A DNA stretch of 64,000 nucleotides from Silene conica. Taxonomy: Eukaryota; Streptophyta; Magnoliopsida; Caryophyllales; Caryophyllaceae. Numbering within the stretch: position 1 is the first letter of the stretch; each line of letters opens with the position of its first letter. Location: contig CM055320.2 in NCBI GenBank assembly GCA_029255685.2, positions 48,858,910 through 48,922,909 of the forward strand. The letters are read 5' to 3'. Shown in pieces: positions 10,966 through 22,867 of the stretch. Under the pieces are notes generated by a model, which was not told the origin of the DNA, did not search any database, and worked only from the letters and a program-made list of their open reading frames with translations. Made by a program: the position numbers and the translations under genes.

Positions 10966-12336
10966 ATGGCCAAGTCTGCTTTGACATCTCCTCCGATTAG
11001 CAATATCACTAGGAGAAAGACAAAGAATGCAAGCAAGATTATGAGTAAGAATTGTGAGAAACCCATGAACAAGCCTGACACAGAGGCTCCATTGAAAGAA
11101 AAGTCTATGCAGGATATCATAGGGGTTATACCATATGCCCTAGGATCTGATGATGAAATTACGGTGGAGGATGTGAATGAAACCGACGATGATGATGCCC
11201 CCTCTGAACAACATAATGACAATGATGAATCACAAGGGGATGGTACGTGGTTTCAGAGAAAAAAGGAAGAGATGTACCCATAACCCCTCAGAGTATTGAG
11301 ACAGAGGAACCATTGCTGCAACTGTCTGATGATGATGTGCAACCAGAAATAACCTATTGGCAGAATGCAGTGTATGGTTTCATTGTTGGGGCACATCCTC
11401 CATGGCAGGTCGTAGAAGGATTCATTAGGCGAATATGGAAACAACATAAGATTGATAATATATCGTATCTTCCAAATGGGATCTTTTTGGTCAGATTTGC
11501 CACCATTGAAATGAAGAAGGCAGTGCTTCAAGGAGGCTACTATATAGAAGACAGGTCGTGGAAGGATTCATTAGGCGAATATGGAAACAGCATAAGATTG
11601 ATAATATATCGTATCTTCCAAATGGGATCTTTTTGGTCAGATTTGCCACCATTGAAATGAAGAAGGCAGTGCTTCAAAGAGGCTACTATATGTTTGATAA
11701 CAAACCAGTAATAATTAAGGAGTGGCAGCCTGATATTGAATTAGAAAAGGAAGATGTCACGTTAGTCCCGTCGTGGATTAGGTTGCATAACCTTCCTCTC
11801 AAGTTTTGGGGCAAAAGCATGGAGAAAATAACAGGAATTATTGGTCCTTTATTAAGAAAGATGAACCCACGGAGATGAAAACCAAGTTGGGGTTTGCTAG
11901 GGTACTTGTGGAACTCAAGGTGGGTCAACAGATGCCTGACAAAATAGCAGCATTTAAGGATGAGAAGGGCGTGAGAGTGGAAATCAATGTAGAGTATTAT
12001 TGGAAACCCATAGTCTGTGCTAAGTGCAAAAGAATGGGACATGATATGGCAGGATGTAGAGGACAAATCAGTAAGCCCAAGGTGCAGAGGAAAGAATGGA
12101 GGCCAGTTCTGCCAGTTGCCAAAAGTTTGCCTTTCCCACCCATTGTGACTACTAAGCCTTCAAAGGCTGATGCGTCCAAGATGAAGGGTACATACCAAGC
12201 AGAACAACCTGACCCAGGTAGCCCTACTTTTGCCCAAATTCTTACTGGACAGGGTAGTAATGAAGTGCCAAATTTGAATCAGGATGAAACAAGGGTTCCC
12301 AATTCAGTCAGTGATTTTGGAACATTACAGGTATGA
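10966..12336 (+). pseudogene. LINE ORF1 (DUF4283-like, CCHC), frameshifted
   Basis: The likely RNA-binding ORF1 protein of a plant L1. It begins at the ATG at 10966 with a lysine-rich then acidic N-terminus, and continues after a frameshift near 11250. The DUF4283-like domain includes FLVRFATIEMKKAVL and WIRLHNLPLKFW. A zinc knuckle CAKCKRMGHDMAGC follows near 12017-12060. A 146-bp tandem duplication (11407-11698) and a frameshift near 11830 disrupt the reading frame. The last segment ends at 12336, overlapping the ORF2 start. Confidence 0.85.
11407..11698 (+). repeat. 146-bp tandem duplication in LINE ORF1
   Basis: The segment starting AGGTCGTAGAAGGATTCATT at 11407 is repeated from 11553 with very few changes. 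Since 146 is not a multiple of three, the second copy shifts the frame and breaks the DUF4283-like domain. Confidence 0.92.
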
Positions 12337-15300
12337 ATAGGATTCAGAAACAATTGGATATAAATAAGTTTCTGAATGATAATAAAGTAGGTTTATTTGG
12401 CTTAATGGAAACCAAAGTAAAGAATAAGAATATGAATAAAGTGATTACTGGTAGCTTTCAACAGTGGTCTATTTCTACTAATAATCATGAACACCCTGGT
12501 GGACGAGTTTGGGTGTTGTGGGATCCAACACAGTGTGCCATTAACTTTTACTATTATACTGATCAACTCATTCATTGCTCTGTCTATGACCAGGAAGCTA
12601 AGCATAACTTTAATATAACTTTTGTGTATGCTTTTAATCACATTGCTGAGAGGGTGCCACTTTGGCAAGACTTGCAGAACATTGCTCAAAATAATCATGG
12701 TCCATGGGTTGTGATGGGTGACTTCAATTGTGTTCTGCATCCGGAGGAGAGACTAGGGGGTGGGTTTAGCTTAGCTGAAGCCACTCCTTTTCAACACTGC
12801 ATTGATATGTGTGGACTAGATGATAGTCCTGCGGATGGGGCTCGTTTCACATGGAATAATAAGCAACCACCAGCAAAAAGAGTGTTTACTAGATTGGATA
12901 GAGTGTTGGTTAATTAGGAATGGGTCACTCAGTTCCCGGATGTAAGAGCAAACTTTCTTCCAGAGGGTCTGTTTGATCACTGCCCATGCATTATTTCAGA
13001 GAAGAGAAACACTACGCAGAAGAATCGAAGCTTTAAATACTTTAATATGTGGAGCCAACATTCTGATTTCCACCAGATTGTGCAGGAGAGCTGGCATGAA
13101 CATCTTACAGGGACTTGTATGTATAAGATTTTTACTAAACTTAAAAGACTCAAGATCCCCTTGAAGAACCTCAATAAGGAATCCTCTAATAGCATTGAAT
13201 CCCAGGCTAATATTGCTCACACTAGGATGTTTGACATCCAAAAACAATTGGTTCAGAATCCTGCTGATGAGCAGCTCATCGAGGAGGAATTACAGGCAAT
13301 GTCTGAATATATGACTCTGAATGCAGCATGTATGAGTTATTTGCATAAAAAAGCCAAAGCCAAATGAATCCAGGAAGGGGATGCAAATACTGCGTACTTC
13401 CATGGGTCATTAAAAACTAGGAGACAGATGAATACCATTACTCAAATTGAGGATCACCATGGTGTTACCCACAACCAACCCCATACTGTGCAAACTGCAT
13501 TTCTGCACTATTATCAAGAACTCCTGGGGGAATGTACACCTACTGTTAATGTTGCAGCACACATTGTGAAAAAGGGTGCTATCTGTACTCCTGAACATCA
13601 CTCCATTCTCCTCCAACCTATCACAGACGAGGAAATCCTTACTGTCATGAAAAACATCCCTAATCATAAGGCTCCGGGGCCTGATGGTTATTCAAGCAAA
13701 TTTTTTAAAGATACTTGGGAGATTACTGGAGAGGACACATGTGCTGCTATTAAAGACTTTTTTGAGCATGGGCAGTTGCTGAAACAAATCAACACAACCA
13801 ACCTCACCCTTATCCCCAAGATGGACAGACCTAGCACTGTGCTCCAATTTCGACCCATTGCCTGTTGCAACACTGTTTACAAGTGCATTGCTAAGCTTCT
13901 GGGTAATAGACTTGCCACTGTGCTACCCAATATCATTTCCCCTACCCAAGGGGGCTTCATTAAAGGAAGGAGTATTGTTGAAAATATCCTAATATGTCAG
14001 GATCTGGTGAGGAAGTATAATAGGAAAGCTGTAACCCCTAGCCGCTTGTTTAAACTGGATATGTAGAAAGCATATGATACTATTGAATGGAGATTCCTTC
14101 AGCAGATGATGCAAGCTCTCAATTTTCCAGCTCACTTTATTGATCTTATTATGCTGTATGTCACTACTGCTACATACTCTCTCTCCCTCAATGGAGATTG
14201 TAACACTCCATGAGAAATTTGTCCCGCATCGGTAGAATGTGGGTGTGTGTGGAGATTTAATCCGACATCGGTAGAATATGAGGCTTGTGATATGTTTATA
14301 ATAGCTCCCATCCATCACCGAGTAACAAGGCCTTGTGCTTTTGGGCTTAAGTGAGGACAAATAACGGCCCCAAAAGTGCACACCCATCTTATTGGGTTTG
14401 TGTTACGACGGTGGCGGGTCGGGTTGTTACAAATGGTATCAGAGCGACCCTGCGACCGTGTGGTGAGCCTGTGGTCGGGAGTACCCGGGTCACACACCTA
14501 GCGTGGGTGGATTCTGGCCCTGGTTGCGGTCAGGTTTAAGGCACAACGAGGACGTTGTGTTCTTAAAGTGAGGGAGTTTGTAACACTCCATGAGAAATTT
14601 GTCCCACATCGGTAGAATGTGGGTGTGTGTGGAGATTTAATCCCACATCGGTAGAATATGAGGCTTGTGATATGTTTATAATAGCTCCCACCCACCACCT
14701 AGTAACAAGGCCTTGTGCTTTTGGGCTTAAGTGAGGACAAATAACGGGCCTAAAAGTGCACACCCATCTTATTGGGTTTGTGTTACGACGGTGGCGGGTC
14801 GGGTTGTTACAGAGATAATTTTGGTTTTTTTAAGGGGAAGAGAGGCCTCAGACAAGGGGATCCCCTATCCCCTCTGTTGTTTACTATTTGCATGGAATAT
14901 CTCACACGGCTACTTCATTATACAACCATCAATATGAATTTCAGATTCCATCCCAAATGCAAACCCATGAGATTGGCTAGCTTAATGTTTGCCGATGATC
15001 TTCTCATGTTCTGCAAAGGAGATATTCACTCTATGATGGTGCTCATTAGAACCTTCTCTACATTCTCAGTAGCCTCTGGATTAAAACTCAGTAAAGGGAA
15101 GTCAAATGTGTACTTTAGTGGGGTGAGCAACAACACTAAGCAGGATATTAAAGCAATTTCTAGGTGTACTGAAGGCTCCTTGCCATTCAAATACCTAGGG
15201 GTTCCTATAAAAGCTACAAGATTGATTCTGCTAGATTGTCAACCGCTGGTGCATAACTTGACTGCCAGAATCAGGAAGTTGGGGGCCAGAAAATTATCTA
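12333..15300 (+). pseudogene. LINE ORF2: endonuclease and reverse transcriptase, disrupted
   Basis: The N-terminal apurinic-like endonuclease covers 12333-12960, with LFGLMETKV, a VVMGDFNCVL motif and FTRLDRVLVN. The reverse transcriptase covers about 13600-15110, with NHKAPGPDGY, LTLIPK, FRPIACCNTVYK, GGFIKGRSI, then GLRQGDPLSPLLF and FADDLLMF, the active-site FADD near 14990. In-frame stops lie at 12915-12917, 13365-13367 and 14064-14066; the last is CAG to TAG within LDMQKAYD. A TRIM inserted at 14199 splits the domain between SLNGD and NFGFFKGKRG. The C-terminal part after the RT, including any cysteine-rich end, is missing. Confidence 0.9.
14199..14811 (+). mobile_element. TRIM (miniature LTR retrotransposon), complete
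   Basis: It has two 233-bp direct terminal repeats (14199-14431 and 14579-14811), each starting TGTAACACTCC and ending GGTTGTTACA. A TGGTATCAGAGC primer site lies at 14434-14445 and a polypurine tract AAAGTGAGGGAGTT just before the second repeat. The target duplication is GAGAT (14194-14198 and 14812-14816). There is no coding capacity, so movement would need proteins from another element. The two repeats differ at about nine sites (about 96% identity by eye). The orientation matches the LINE. Confidence 0.95.
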
Positions 15301-15518
15301 CTAAATTCACACTGCAATATTCGTACGCTAGCATCAACAAATCGATGCTAGGTTGGAGTGCTTCATGAGCACCCGGAATCCCTAAAGCACAACCCAGGTT
15401 TCGGTTCCAGCACCGAAACCACCTCCCTCATCAGGGACAGCTGCTGGTAACAAGTCTTGCTTATTGCATCCTCGTAGCACTGGATCAAGTTAGCCATGTC
15501 TTGCTTAAGAGCTTCCAT
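15300..15518 (-). pseudogene. Broken member C of the 90-aa small-protein family
   Basis: The reading frame starts at the ATG 15518-15516, in a leader CCCTAACCCTAAAAAAATGG like those of genes A and B. It begins MEALKQDMANL and keeps YEDAI, QQL and MREVVSVLE at the positions seen in A and B. A frameshift near 15390 moves the rest into another frame, where GCALGIPG, ALQPSIDLLMLAY and a cysteine align with B and A. The C-terminal ELKxRLSRM end is absent because LINE sequence begins near 15300. An upstream in-frame ATG at 15635 is not supported by the paralogues. Confidence 0.75.
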
Positions 15519-15944
15519 TTTTTTAGGGTTAGGGTTTTGAGGGAAAGGAAGAAGAGGGGAGGGTTTGTAGAGAGAAGTTAAAGTAATTTTTTGAGAGAAG
15601 GACAAAGTCAGGAAAAGTGACGTATTGGATTTCAAAGGATGAGAAAAGGTGTAGATTTAGATGGATTTGGTACTTGACTAACAATTAAAAAATACACTTT
15701 TGCATTTTAAATGAACGGCTAGGATTTCATTTCAATTAAACTTTCATTTTAAAAAAAAATTATCGTGTAATCAATATTTATCGTCTAACTTAAATCATAT
15801 GTGTAATATTAATTTGTCGTCTCAAATAAATGTATCGTATAAAATAAATGTTCTAAAATAAACGTATCGTCTTATCGTCTAATATAATAAATATATACGC
15901 TAATTTAACTTTATATACACAATTGAATTTAAAATGGAAGTTTT
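15519..15944. other. 5' flank of gene C, AT-rich
   Basis: It contains the CT-rich leader of gene C (on the minus strand) and AT-rich sequence with repeated TCGTCTAA/TATCGTCT motifs near 15780-15880. No other gene is seen. Confidence 0.5.
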
Positions 15945-17200
15945 TGTAAGGTTTATGTTTAACACACCCCAAATAATTAGTCTTACTAATTATCAAATCC
16001 TAATTAACTCGTTTAATTAGGGTTTCAAGATCTTATGCATGCTAAATAAAATGCGGAAATAAGATGTCGAATGCTTACAATCCCACGGAACCGGTGCTAG
16101 GATGATCCTCCAAACCTAGTAATCAAGGTAGATTACCTCCTTTGTGATGCACCCAAAACAACCCCTTAAACTGAGATTTACACGAGCTAGGTGTTTAAAA
16201 CGGTTTTCCTTAAACTATATTCCAATCTCTTATTAGAATAAATAAAAATGAGAATACTATAACAATTGTAGTATTGTTAATATAATCCTATTATATTAAT
16301 AATATTATGAAATAATATTAGAGGTTTTAATTATGGTTTTCTCACACTAGAAAACTTGGCTAAGTTAGAATGATGCACACATGAACATCTTTCACATTTT
16401 TAGATGGGTTTTGGGTGGGTTGCCGTGACTTTCATGGGAAACACCAAAATGGTGCTTTTTATCTTACCAAAACAAAATAGAGTGGCTCAAGGGAACACCC
16501 TTATTGATTAAGGTAAAACATGCTTAATCAATATGTTGGGGTTTATAAATTAACACACAACAACTCTATTAACCCATCACAAAACCGGTACCATTAACAT
16601 AAAATGAACATCCATTTTACAACTTTGTTATTTGTACAATTGTATATGTGTGACATACATTATATCACAATAGTATGAAACAATTGTCTTAATTTAAAAT
16701 CCATATTTATCAAATAAATATCATTTATAAATTAAACAAATCAAGTAATTCGAAATTACTTAATATATAAAATGGTCATTTTCAATAATCGTCAATACGA
16801 TCTACAACACTTGTAATAATTCAACCCGATTCATTCTAATTACGACATTTTATAAATATCGTTTAATGTTTGATAATTGACACGTTTCAATTTCAAACAT
16901 AAATCTTATACTAAGATTTAACCTCTGATTTCTCGATATACGAGTTTAAGGAATCTGATCAACTCGTATCAATATACATTTGTTCAGTTTATCAATTAAG
17001 GGAATTGTCCTATAGGTGTGACCTAAAGGGATCAACTGACCACCACCGTCATACGACAGTAATGTCAAACTCTAGCTAGCCAATCATTACCGATTAATGT
17101 TGGTCAGTTGACTATATAATTTTCGTATCATCCCTTGTGCATTCTCGTCATGAGATTTAATTATGTGATCGCACTATTGGTGAGGACATAAATCCCAACA
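15945..17200 (-). repeat. 3' LTR of the TR-GAG-like element (1256 bp)
   Basis: On the minus strand it starts TGTTGGGATTTATGTCC and ends CCTTACA, with TG...CA ends. It contains no gene. It preserves the uninterrupted sequence CAATTGTCTTAAT (near 16681) into which the chromovirus inserted in the other LTR. Confidence 0.92.
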
Positions 17201-19520
17201 ATCTCCCACTTGTCCTCGACAAGTGTGTGTCACCAATTCTCTTGTCCTATTACAATCTCTCACTCAATGCAAGGTGTCTCTCTGGTCGTACTTGCATTAG
17301 ATCATATCTTGAGTGGTTTTCTCGATCTAGAGAATAACTGTTTGACCGGAATTATCTACCATAGATACTTTCCGAGCGTGGCCACGCATTTCCAGTTAAT
17401 TTCTCCTCGAGTGGCCTTGAGATTTGAACAACCCTGACAAAGGGTGGACAATTTCTATCGTACTACTCCCTTTAATAAGCCATAGTCAGACACAACCCAA
17501 AACAATCCCATTTGACTCCAGTTACGAAAAGTCGTAGGGAATGGATCAAGGCTATGCCAAAACTGCGCCATCTTGGGTGAGTAGTCTTTAGTCTAAGAAT
17601 TGACTCATAAGAATACTATAGTAGCTCTTGCCACGACCAGGCTATTATAAAATTTCCAGAACTCTATAAGAGGTCACTCTGCCCGACAGAGTGTCTCTTG
17701 CAGTCTGTTTATGTGATCGACTAGTCATCACTTATGACTCTATGGCATTTGAACTTGCCATCAGTCGTCTCACATTCCAGTCGCTTCGAGATGTCACCTC
17801 ATATAAGCGGCTAGGGGCTATACTAAGTCAATCCAGTTCACTTTATGGGGTTCAAAGTTGTCCCTTACAACCCATTTGGATTTTGACAAAGTATCTTTTA
17901 TTGTGAGTTAATTATAACTCAAACGACATTGTCATGCAAGAACAGTCAATACTGTTTCATTGCATTTGATGCATGATCATCAATTTGTATTAGTGTTTTG
18001 AGTTTGCGAATAAACCTTTTATTCACGTTTTCAAAACCTACAAATTTTGGTCTCCTTCCAACTCATATTATCTCGCATAATATGATCTTATTTGAGTACA
18101 TATCTAGAACTCATTCTAGATCTTGAGTTTCCTTTCCTGAGGGAAGCTCCCACTGTTATCTTATAACTCGTGACGTATTGGTATGTCAGAGGGATTAAGT
18201 TATCGCTCTAAAGTACCTAGTCACTTATGTACTGAAATCTATTTTGTAGTTATTTATGATTTCATCACTCCAACATTTTCAATCATCTTGGCTATTTAAT
18301 CAAAAGTTTTAGGTTCATATTCATCAATATGAACAATGTATCCAACCATTTTGATTTCTAATGGGTGACCTTTTATTATCAATATAATAAACCTTCCCGT
18401 GAAGCTCCATCATCCTATGATATATTGTATTTTGTTCATCTAGAATTGAGAACTTGTTATTCTTTACACTTTAAAGAATCACCATTCTCTCTGAATGGTA
18501 CGTTCAATTCTCTAATGAATATCGCTCTTACTAAAACCAACATCACTCGATTTATTATTTCTTAAATGAACCTTTCATTTCTCGCATGTTATTCTTTTTG
18601 CTACTACTTGAACCATTATCACTATCCCTATAGTGGTCCACCTTTCCTAATTACACTTTTCGATATAACAGAGACTACTGTCGAGAGAACTGAGATGATT
18701 TCTCCTCTATTATCTTATAATTTTGGAAACATCATTATTTAAGGAACCGATTTTCCTTCCGATTTCATACGGGGTTTCTTTTATCCTCTCACTGAAAAAA
18801 TGAACATAAGGAATATTTCCTCTTGTGTCCTCCCGTAGTTTCTTCTGTGTCCTCTCGTAGTTTCTTCTATCAATTCATTTAGGGTTCTTCTTAAGAATCC
18901 CATGTAGGATTCTTCTCTAAGATCCTACATTTATATCATTGGTTTGCGGGCGAAATATATTCTCCCACTCCATCCCTTTAAAAATAACCTTTATTTATAT
19001 AAGGATAGCAATTTTCGATATAACCAATGTATATGAATGTTTGAAAAGTTTATAGGTGTGATGAATTAATTATCATTTTCACTTAAAATGATCATCATAT
19101 AATGAATTAATTATGTCTCATTTTGATTGAGAGTATCTCATGTGGTGTAGTTCTCCGTTTTAAATCAACACTTTGATTCTTTTACATTGATCGTATCAAT
19201 GTTATTTTATAATGAACGTTTCATGGTACTTCTTTAGTGATTTATAAATATCACTTTAATTCATGTTCGACAAGGCATATAATTTATTTTAGGAATCAAT
19301 AATTTGATTAAGAAAAAAAGTAGTGACTTGGGTTGAAAACCAAGTCACTAATATCCAAAATATAACCATTGTTTAGGATTTAAATCCTTGTCTTACAAGA
19401 AAAGAAATTGTTCTAGGGAATAAAATGCATAAATGAAAGAAGACAATAATGAAAATTAGAGCCAAGCTCTTTAAGTCTTCAATCAATTGGATGCTACCAT
19501 AACCATCCATGTAAGGAACT
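17201..19520 (-). other. Polypurine tract and long noncoding 3' region of the TR-GAG-like element
   Basis: On the minus strand AAGTGGGAGAT (plus 17201-17211) directly precedes the LTR and is a typical copia polypurine tract. The remaining 2.3 kb have no retrotransposon domain in any frame. Short open frames on the plus strand here show no recognisable feature. Confidence 0.75.
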
Positions 19521-20466
19521 TCAAGTTTCCTTCTCCTTGCCTTTGTCACTAGGAGGTGCCCCTTTAAAACAATTAAAAAGGGTGAAAGTCAACAATTTGT
19601 ATCACCATACATAACTTGACAAAATAACATGAATTTTAAACGAGAATTATTACCTACGGCTAGAACCTTTCCATTTTTGAGATCGGTCAAGTATTTGGGG
19701 CAATTACGTTTCCAATGACCAATCTCTGTGCAATAATGACACTTGTCTTCAACTTTTGAAAACGATGTAGAGGCACCTTTTGAAAAGGTCCTTTCCTTAG
19801 ATGGTGTTGTCAGGAAGACCTTCTTCCCTTTTCCTTTTCTTCCACCCTCCTTTTAAACTTCCCTATGCTCTCATTCTCAATGTTAAGCATGTTATTTGTG
19901 GTACTTGGAGTTAGTCCCTCAAACTTTTCCGATCGTGAGATCATATTAAGGAAGTGAAGAATTCGATCTATTATGAGAGAATCCAGAGCTCCTGTTCCTT
20001 GCAAATTCAAGGTCTCCGATGGTTCAAACCTTTTGAACTCATGAGAATTCACAATTTGTCCATTATACAAATTTGGGCCAAATTGGGCGGAAGTCATCTC
20101 ATGCAATGACATCCTAGGAGTTTGTGAAAACATACTTTTAAGCTCGGTGTAAATCTCATTTGTTGTACTTAGCTCAATCATCCTCTGTTGGAGATCCAGC
20201 TCCATGGAGAAAATGAGCGTGTGCTTAAGAATGTATGATTCTCTCATATAGGCTTCATAGGCCTCACGAGTCGCAATCGTGGAATAAGGAGTGGGAGCGG
20301 GAAGAGCGGCTTCGGTAAGGAAACGAATCTTATTGTCGCCTTCCGCAGCAAAAAGTAATTGAGTTTCCCAATTATTAAAATTGGAACCATGCTTATCGAG
20401 TTTGCAACGATCCATGAAGGATCGAAGCCATGATACGTTAGTGAGAGGTGGAGCGTTGGTAGTCAT
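19521..20466 (-). pseudogene. Copia-type gag with CCHC knuckle and probable intron
   Basis: It starts at the ATG 20466-20464, with an N-terminus like copia Gag (GSNFNNWETQL near residue 30, then LKHTLIFSM and YTELKSMF). The frame is broken near 19850, about where the polypeptide turns lysine-rich. The shifted frame continues through a zinc knuckle CHYCTEIGHWKRNC (about 19702-19743). A candidate intron 19653-19562 (GTAATAATTC... TTTTAAAG) would join the exon in phase to a short lysine-rich tail ending at the TGA 19523-19521. Gag would coat element RNA. No pol follows. The frameshift suggests that this copy is inactive. Confidence 0.78.
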
Positions 20467-22853
20467 TGATGATGTTTGAAAATTAAACTACAAATAAAAG
20501 TGAAGGAATTAAAAAAAAAAAAACATCATTTATATTTAAAACTCGTAAATATTTAAACAAGTTTAGCATTCACTTAATGATCTCTTACCCAATTAAGTAA
20601 ACGATTCCGAGACCCAAATCCATACTAATTCGGGCACGGTGTAGCCGATACATCCCTTATTGATATAATTTGGTGGATTAACTGTTTAATCGGTTCTACC
20701 TTAGAACTCTCGGTCGACAATTTCTTATAAATTGTCTTTAGCCCGAACTTATTGCAACTACGGTTACGAATACCTTCGTTGAGATCGACCAAATTTCAAG
20801 GTGTATCATATTACCCCACTTACCCAACGTAACAAGCTTAGTACCCCAATGTACCCGAGCCCACTTTCTTATGAAGAAGGGAGTCATGGGTCTATCCTCT
20901 TTGGTAAGGCTAAGTCTCAATATTTATATTGTAAGAGATCTAGTTAATTAATTATCTATCTCCTTTTAAGTGAATTAAGTCGGTGAATTATCGATAAATT
21001 TAATTGACTAGGTCGATTTACTCGAATAAAATGCATGACATGATATGACGATTTGGCTATGCATGCAAACACATAAAGCAAAATAAAAGCATAAAACTTA
21101 AAGCATAAGAAACCCTAGTATGGCCTTCCTAGAAAAGAAATAATAAAAGTACAAATTCGGAAACCAACTCCTTGGTCCCTTGATCTTCACGAGGCACGCA
21201 TCCCAAGGCAAACACCGTCTTGGTCGGAACTCCTTCCCGAAAGGCATCGTCTTCAAGGCTCTCCGGAATTTACAAAAATTACAACTTATCTATCTACTTT
21301 ATACAATATAAAAAAGAAAAACAATAAATAAAGTGATACGAGATCACATTAATTACATCCGAATCAATAACCCCTTACATTACGGGAATTATCGATTAAA
21401 ACTAAGGTCATACTAAGTAAATTACATAATCCCAAAATTACGTAAATAAAATTATGACAATCATAATAAAATATGCAATGCTTATGAATATGAACTAACA
21501 TGCAAATCCTAAGCCAAATCATCCTATTAAATATCATTAAAATATAGTCATCGTATAACTCGGTTTTATGGAATTGCGTGATTTTAACATTTTAAAATCT
21601 TTTGGCATCACGTGAATCGAGATTCACATTAAAATTAATTACCCTAACTATTTTAGGTTTCAAAATTTGGTCTTACTCAAATTTTGACTAACTTTTCAAA
21701 TATTGTTCGTATATTAATCGGTTTTGCGGGAAAAATAATATAAAATACTAAAAGAGTCATAAAATTTCGAAAAATTAAAAATTCAAATTTTGAATATTCT
21801 GGAATATTCTTAAAATTTCAGAATTTTAAAAATATTAGTATTACAAAAATTATTAATTTATTTCATAAATAAAGCATATAACACGCATTTTTAAGCCGTA
21901 AATTCAAAATTTACTTTAAAAGTACGCAATAAAATACTAATATTATTTTTACATATTCCAAAACACTTAGAAAACTGTTATGGACAGAAAATTTCAGCTA
22001 ATGCACTGCCCAAGGACTGAAAAGCAATTTACGACTTTTTATAACTTAATTTTTAACTTTAACAATTAACAATTAAAAATTAAATATGCTGAAACTTTGG
22101 CTCCCAAGAAAAATATGGTGATGAAAATATCAAATATGACTTACATGGGTTAAATTATTCGGCCATTTTAGCAACTTTTACTATATTTAACAAATTATGT
22201 CATATATTATACGATTTTAGCCTTAAAATCATTTCACAAGCAAAACATCAAATAAAAATCTTGAAATATTTATACATGCTGGGAATAATATATATGACAT
22301 TGTGTAAAATTTTTAAGGCAAAATTCCAACTCAAACTATTAAAGTCGAAATTATGTCACTTTTATCCGATTTTTACATTAAAAATCAATAATCATGCAAT
22401 ATATGATAAAAATTTCTGGAAAATTTAATATACATTTTAAATATTGCAAGTGACATACTCAAAAAGTTTTATAGTCAAATTCGCAATATAACTATATAAA
22501 CCCATTTATTCTCATTTTATGGCATTTTAACATTTAAAATTCATAAACCATGCATTTTAACTCCAATATTTACGAAACCATATTCAAATCACGGCCAGAA
22601 CTTAATAATAGCTATTTTTCCCAAAAATAATTCATTTTAACCATTAAAAATGACAAAAACCGAAATAATAATACTTATGAACAATATATATCCTAAAATT
22701 ATTCCAAATATCCTAAAATACTTTTAGGACCAGTAGGTATTCATGCATTAGAAATTTCGGCCATATCAAATATGATATTAAAATTTCAATTTTATTTTTG
22801 TTATCAAATAACTTCGTAAAAATTATAACGAAAAGCATGCAAGCAACCATTTT
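20467..22853 (-). other. Long untranslated leader of the TR-GAG-like element
   Basis: AT-rich sequence between the primer site and gag. No domain-coding frame was recognised. Several A/T-rich motifs repeat loosely (AAAATTTCAGAATTTT-like). Confidence 0.65.
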
Positions 22854-22865
22854 GCTCTGATACCA
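22854..22865 (-). other. Primer binding site of the TR-GAG-like element
   Basis: GCTCTGATACCA on the plus strand is the complement of TGGTATCAGAGC (initiator tRNA-Met), two bases from the LTR end at 22868. It fixes the element on the minus strand. Confidence 0.93.
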
Positions 22866-22867
22866 AT

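Larger units (their letters stand above)
10919..15300 (+). mobile_element. LINE (plant L1-type), decayed and 3'-truncated
   Basis: It carries ORF1 (DUF4283-like domain plus CCHC knuckle) and ORF2 (endonuclease and reverse transcriptase), both broken. The reverse transcriptase is split by a TRIM. Homology to L1 ORF2 ends near 15300, just after the ARKLS motif downstream of the RT domain, and sequence of gene C follows directly. There is no poly(A) tail. The left boundary near 10919 is approximate. Confidence 0.88.

Noticed and set aside
14199..14811. Cassandra-type TRIM with a 5S rRNA domain
   Set aside because: The terminal repeats show no recognisable 5S rRNA internal promoter sequence, so the TRIM is not assigned to Cassandra.
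17210..18565. Short plus-strand frames in the TR-GAG-like element
   Set aside because: They lie antisense in its noncoding 3' region and have no recognisable domain.
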